Assembly: GCA_963809205.1 (NCBI GenBank)
Contig: CAWEIS010000003.1
Span: 62,001 to 126,000 of the forward strand
Source of the DNA: DATLLN01 sp963809205
Lineage (GTDB): Bacteria > Actinomycetota > Thermoleophilia > Gaiellales > JAICJC01
Direction of reading: 5' to 3'
Length of the DNA: 64,000 nucleotides
In this document: in pieces, positions 61,426 through 64,000 of the stretch
How the letters are laid out: each line of letters begins with the position of its first letter
How positions within the stretch are numbered: the stretch's first letter is position 1
The notes under the pieces: model-generated
What the model was told of the DNA's origin: nothing
What the model saw: only the letters and a program-made list of their open reading frames with translations
Database searches by the model: none
Program-made: the position numbers and the translations under genes

Positions 61426-62435
61426 CGCGCATCACGCGCTCAGGCGAGAGTGGGCAGACGCTCGTCGTCTTCGTCCTCTTCATGTTCGCGGTGCTCGGCA
61501 TGGCCGGGCTGGCGATCGATGTGGGGCACTGGTATCAGGAGAAGCAGGCGGTGCAGGCCGAGGCCGATGCTTCGGCGCTGGCCGGCGCCTCCCAGCTGCC
61601 GACCGGGTGGTCGAGCGCGATGACCGCCGCGTCGTCGAACTTCGCCAAGAACGCGATGGCCGGCGACTCGCCCACGTACACCAACACCACGAACCAGACG
61701 GCGCACGACTCGGTGACGGTCTCGATCACGCGCGAGTCGAGGTCGTTCTTCACGACGATCTTCGGGATCGACACCGTGCCGATCACGGCGTCTGCGCAGG
61801 CGACGGTGCAGTCGTACTCGACCGTCACCAGTAACCACGACATCATGCCGTGGGGCGTGATGAGGAACAGCTTCACGCCGGGCCAGCCGTACAAGATCTA
61901 CACGGACAACAGCTCGTCGAACAACGGCGCGCTGTCACTGCCCTACGTCAACAACGTGAACTGCCCGGTGCCCAACGGCGCCAGCCCGTATCGCGACGAG
62001 ATCAGCGGCAGCCTGAACGCCTGCCCGATCAGCATCAACGAGATGATCGACGTCAAGCCGGGCCAGAACGCCGGCCCGACCCGCCAGGGCATCGACGCGC
62101 GGATCACGAACTGGAAGCCGATCAACCAGATCGTCGACTACAGCGATCCGGCGCATGCCCGGGTGCTCGACTCGTCGAGCAAGCAGCTGGTGCTGATTCC
62201 GGTCGTCGAGGATCCCAACGGCGGCACCAACTGGCTGAACGGCTCCGGTCAGATACGCGTGGTCGGCTTCGCCTGGTTCGTGATCACCGGGCCGCCTGGC
62301 TACACGGCCAACGGCAAGACCGTGACCGGCGTGTTCGTCGGGCTCGAGGATCCGGCGACGGTCGGCGACCAGACGGGCGCCTGGAACCCGAACGGGAACC
62401 AGAACCTCGCGAGCACGATCGCTCTGACGCGGTAG
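61422..62435 (+). CDS. TadG-like secreted protein B
   Basis: A 337-aa protein with intact frame. N-terminal Tad segment: GESGQTLVVFVLFMFAVLGM, AGLAIDVGHWYQEKQAVQAE and ADASALAGASQLP. The extracellular domain includes DIMPWGVMRNSFTPGQPYKI, SSNNGALSLPYVNNVNC, a second cysteine in GSLNACPISINEM, KPGQNAGPTRQGIDARI, SGQIRVVGFAWFVITG and VTGVFVGLEDPATVGDQTGA. The cysteine pair and these blocks match TadG-like protein A at 57926-58960. Proteins of this kind are anchored by the N-terminal helix and face outward. Function unknown; no Tad ATPase or prepilin peptidase is nearby. Confidence 0.85.
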   Translation: MTRITRSGESGQTLVVFVLFMFAVLGMAGLAIDVGHWYQEKQAVQAEADASALAGASQLPTGWSSAMTAASSNFAKNAMAGDSPTYTNTTNQTAHDSVTVSITRESRSFFTTIFGIDTVPITASAQATVQSYSTVTSNHDIMPWGVMRNSFTPGQPYKIYTDNSSSNNGALSLPYVNNVNCPVPNGASPYRDEISGSLNACPISINEMIDVKPGQNAGPTRQGIDARITNWKPINQIVDYSDPAHARVLDSSSKQLVLIPVVEDPNGGTNWLNGSGQIRVVGFAWFVITGPPGYTANGKTVTGVFVGLEDPATVGDQTGAWNPNGNQNLASTIALTR

Positions 62436-62461
62436 ACGTCCGCCTGGGGGAGCGCGCTGGT

Positions 62462-62490
62462 GTAACAACGGGGTCAGACCCCGTTGTCAC
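62462..62490. repeat. Palindrome, GGGGTC(W)GACCCC family, copy C
   Basis: Inverted repeat with 14-bp arms around a central A and one mismatched pair; left arm GTAACAACGGGGTC. It lies 26 bases behind the stop of TadG-like protein B and 15 bases from the convergent zinc-ribbon gene, so it may double as a bidirectional terminator. Confidence 0.85.
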
Positions 62491-62505
62491 ACGGCGCTCG
62501 GTCGG

Positions 62506-62874
62506 CTACAGGACGTCCGGGACGCTGTCTCGGCGGATCAGCGCCGATACCACGGTGCGGGTCATCGGGTGCCGCAGGAACCAGTCGATGTCGGCCGCAA
62601 CGGCCGGTAGGGCCTCGCGCAGGTTCCGGGCGAAGGTTTCATCGTCGGGCGAATCCGCGACGATCGCCATCACCCGCGACCGATCCGCCTCCGAGAGCCC
62701 GGCGATCAGGAGGACTTTGCCGGACGGCACGGGGACGCTGCCCCGTCGCTTGCACTTCGGGCACGGTTTCTCGACCGGCTGCCCCCAGTCGGACTTCTCG
62801 TCGTAGAACTCGGAAGGCATCCCAGCGGCGTAGACGTGCCCGCGCGGGCACACGGCCAGTACGTCCATCGTCAT
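62506..62874 (-). CDS. Zinc-ribbon-like small protein, unknown function
   Basis: A 122-aa protein with an N-terminal metal-binding pattern: C9 in VLAVCPRGHVYAAG and CPKCKRRG (about residues 38-45), suggesting a short zinc ribbon. The rest is helical (VLLIAGLSEADRSRVMAIVA, FARNLREALPAVAADIDWFL) and acidic. No family recognised. ATG at 62874 or 62868 (MDVLAV). Convergent with TadG-like protein B across palindrome copy C. Confidence 0.65.
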   Translation of the reverse strand: MTMDVLAVCPRGHVYAAGMPSEFYDEKSDWGQPVEKPCPKCKRRGSVPVPSGKVLLIAGLSEADRSRVMAIVADSPDDETFARNLREALPAVAADIDWFLRHPMTRTVVSALIRRDSVPDVL

Positions 62875-62916
62875 GCGCCAACGGTAGCCGCAGGGGTGGC
62901 CGGCGGGCCGCGCTGG

Positions 62917-63291
62917 CTACTTGATGGAGAAGACGAGCAGCAGTGGCTTCGCTGTTTGGGACGAGATGGTCACGGCAGAGGGATTGGTGACATCCCATCG
63001 GCTGTCGGTCCGTGGCGCGTGTCCCGTGACAACCACGTGATACGTGCCCGGTGCCAGATCAACCGAGAATCGGCCCTCGCCGTCCGCGCGAACGTTCACC
63101 GAGTGCTCCGGGCCAACGAGCTGGAACTCGGCACCCGGCACCGGTCGTTGCGCTCCGGGCGCCGGCCCGCCCACCATCACGATTCTGCCCGTGGTGTGGA
63201 TATCTGCCCCTGCGCCGCTCGAACTGCCGAGGCAGCCGGTGGCCAAGATGGCAACGATGGCCGGGAGAGCTATCAGGCGAATGGGTCGCAC
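62917..63291 (-). CDS. Predicted lipoprotein with carboxypeptidase-regulatory-like fold
   Basis: From the GTG at 63291 this is a 124-aa exported lipoprotein: IRLIALPAIVAILATGC is a signal peptide with the lipobox L-A-T-G-C (Cys about residue 19). The mature part (TTGRIVMVGGPAPGAQRPVP, GEGRFSVDLAPGTYHVVVTG) has the beta-sandwich pattern of carboxypeptidase-regulatory or transthyretin-like domains that decorate surface proteins. The frame is open further upstream but loses coding character. Function unknown. Confidence 0.7.
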   Translation of the reverse strand: MRPIRLIALPAIVAILATGCLGSSSGAGADIHTTGRIVMVGGPAPGAQRPVPGAEFQLVGPEHSVNVRADGEGRFSVDLAPGTYHVVVTGHAPRTDSRWDVTNPSAVTISSQTAKPLLLVFSIK

Positions 63292-63414
63292 CTCACTTGA
63301 GACCGGCGCCGGCCACCGGTGGTTCCGCGGCGATCCATCGGCTCTGCGCGATGCCAACGACGGCATCGGGTGTCGCGGGGTAACCTGTTGTTCTCCGACA
63401 CCGTCCGACAGGCC

Positions 63415-63675
63415 ATGAGCAGTCTCAGAACGCTGCTGATCGTCGCGGCCATCACGACATCGGTGCTGGATGAGCTGGCCAGTACACGTACCACGTCGGC
63501 GGCAGGGTGGACGTTGGCGACGAGATCGTTTGCCTGAAGCCCAATGGCACCACCGGCCTGGGCGGCATGTGCAGGAACCCGGTCGGGGGATCGGCTCGGG
63601 TACTGGCTTTCCATCATTACCGACGCGGATGGAGAAGTCGACCTCAACTGCCCGACGAATCCGCACTGCGCGTAG
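63415..63675 (+). pseudogene. Small exported protein broken by two frameshifts
   Basis: Across frames: MSSLRTLLIVAAITTSVLDE (signal or anchor helix), QYTYHVGGRVDVGDEIVCLK, PNGTTGLGGMCRNPVGGSAR and YWLSIITDADGEVDLNCPTN, ending PHCA. Four cysteines suggest disulfides in a small secreted protein of about 85 residues. Frame changes near 63485 and 63600. No family recognised. Given the frequency of apparent indels in this window, the gene may be intact in the organism. It lies between the lipoprotein (divergent) and tRNA-Glu. Confidence 0.4.
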
Positions 63676-63746
63676 CCGAACCGGAGGGTCGTCGACGGCA
63701 CAGCGAGGCTCCGGCGACAGGTCGTGCTCGCCGGAGCTCCGCGGAG

Positions 63747-63819
63747 TACCGCATACCGGATTCGAACCGGTGTTACCGCCGTGAGAGGGCGGCGTCCTAG
63801 GCCCCTAGACGAATGCGGC
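63747..63819 (-). tRNA. tRNA-Glu (anticodon CTC)
   Basis: On the minus strand a complete 73-nt cloverleaf begins GCCGCAT and ends ATGCGGT plus discriminator A. The acceptor pairs with one G-U at position 1-72. The anticodon stem is CCGCC/GGCGG with loop CTCTCAC, anticodon CTC, reading GAG. The T-loop is GGTTCGAATCC. CCA is not encoded. GAG is the dominant Glu codon in this genome. Confidence 0.95.
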
Positions 63820-63848
63820 ACGAAGTGCCCCTCACGGCGCCGCGAAGT

Positions 63849-64000
63849 CTAGCAATCGGCGGTCGGCGCGTCCCCGGGTAGCAGCGCCTCAGCCTCGATC
63901 TCGACGAGGAAATCGGGGCCGACGAAACCGGCGACGCCGAGCATGGTCGAGGCGGGCAGCACGTCGCCGAACGCCTCGTGGTGCGCGCGCCCGACGTCGT
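63849..64000 (-). CDS. RidA-family protein, 3' end only
   Basis: The last 50 codons of a gene that continues past the right edge. VGRAHHEAFGDVLPASTMLG and VAGFVGPDFLVEIEAEALLP match the C-terminus of RidA/YjgF proteins, which hydrolyse reactive enamine/imine intermediates; the family's IE.EA end is visible. It ends DAPTADC. The N-terminal half is missing, so catalytic type cannot be judged. Confidence 0.75.
   Translation of the reverse strand, partial: DVGRAHHEAFGDVLPASTMLGVAGFVGPDFLVEIEAEALLPGDAPTADC

Noticed and set aside
57926..62435. A complete Tad/Flp pilus locus
   Set aside because: Only TadG-like proteins occur; no TadA ATPase, TadB/C, CpaB, Flp pilin or TadV peptidase is present.

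Overview
The window is about 70% GC with short gaps, many GTG starts and pervasive 4-bp ATGA/GTGA stop-start overlaps. It carries a cell-wall/division (dcw) cluster in actinobacterial order ending murC-murB-ftsQ-ftsZ, a split P-protein (gcvPA/gcvPB), coiled-coil NlpC/P60 and L,D-transpeptidase wall enzymes. I infer a high-GC actinobacterium, possibly of a deep lineage such as Thermoleophilia; no rRNA is present to confirm this.

Layout. 0.1-3.4 kb: a membrane protein and a five-PAS diguanylate cyclase broken by many frameshifts. 3.4-7.7 kb: an aldehyde dehydrogenase, then an NAD-salvage operon nrtR-pncB-nadE with a candidate operator at the nrtR start and a terminator behind nadE. 7.8-11.9 kb: a small protein, a primary-type sigma-70 factor, an NlpC/P60 hydrolase and a CPA2 antiporter. 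12.0-27.3 kb: mraZ-rsmH-ftsL-ftsI-murE-murF-mraY-murD-ftsW-murG-murC-murB-ftsQ-ftsZ, with four TGGG boxes exactly 10 bp apart over the mraZ promoter. 27.3-29.6 kb: a less GC-rich stretch with a TolB-like exported protein, unassigned DNA and small ORFs, in place of the pgeF/sepF genes often found behind ftsZ. 29.7-32.4 kb: cupin protein, TetR regulator, GAF-GGDEF protein. 32.4-37.5 kb: gcvT-gcvH-gcvPA-gcvPB and a HAD hydrolase. 37.7-41.6 kb: a Cys-rich protein with an L,D-transpeptidase, ribosome-rescue factor ArfB, endonuclease IV and glutamyl-tRNA synthetase.

42.6-56.2 kb is a surface-glycan locus: a double glycosyltransferase, a GT2 enzyme, then two divergent operons. The minus-strand operon reads rfbF, split transketolase (two genes), acetyltransferase, DegT aminotransferase, glycosyltransferase remnant, tandem-GNAT protein. 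The plus-strand operon reads lhgO-type oxidoreductase, rfbH, rfbG. RfbF-RfbG-RfbH would make a CDP-4-keto-3,6-dideoxyhexose; I infer that the split transketolase could attach a two-carbon branch to it and that the aminotransferase/acetyltransferases make an N-acylated amino sugar. Nearly every gene here is broken by several frameshifts while conserved motifs persist in alternating frames, which looks like sequence error rather than decay.

57.9-62.4 kb holds a compact unit of unknown function: an ECF sigma factor, two paralogous putative membrane anti-sigma factors with Gly/Asn/Gln-rich tails, and two paralogous TadG-like secreted proteins on either side. The right end has a zinc-ribbon protein, a lipoprotein, a broken exported protein, tRNA-Glu(CTC) and the 3' end of a RidA-family gene. 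A dispersed palindrome with core GGGGTC(A/T)GACCCC occurs in four or five gaps, one inside the dcw cluster.
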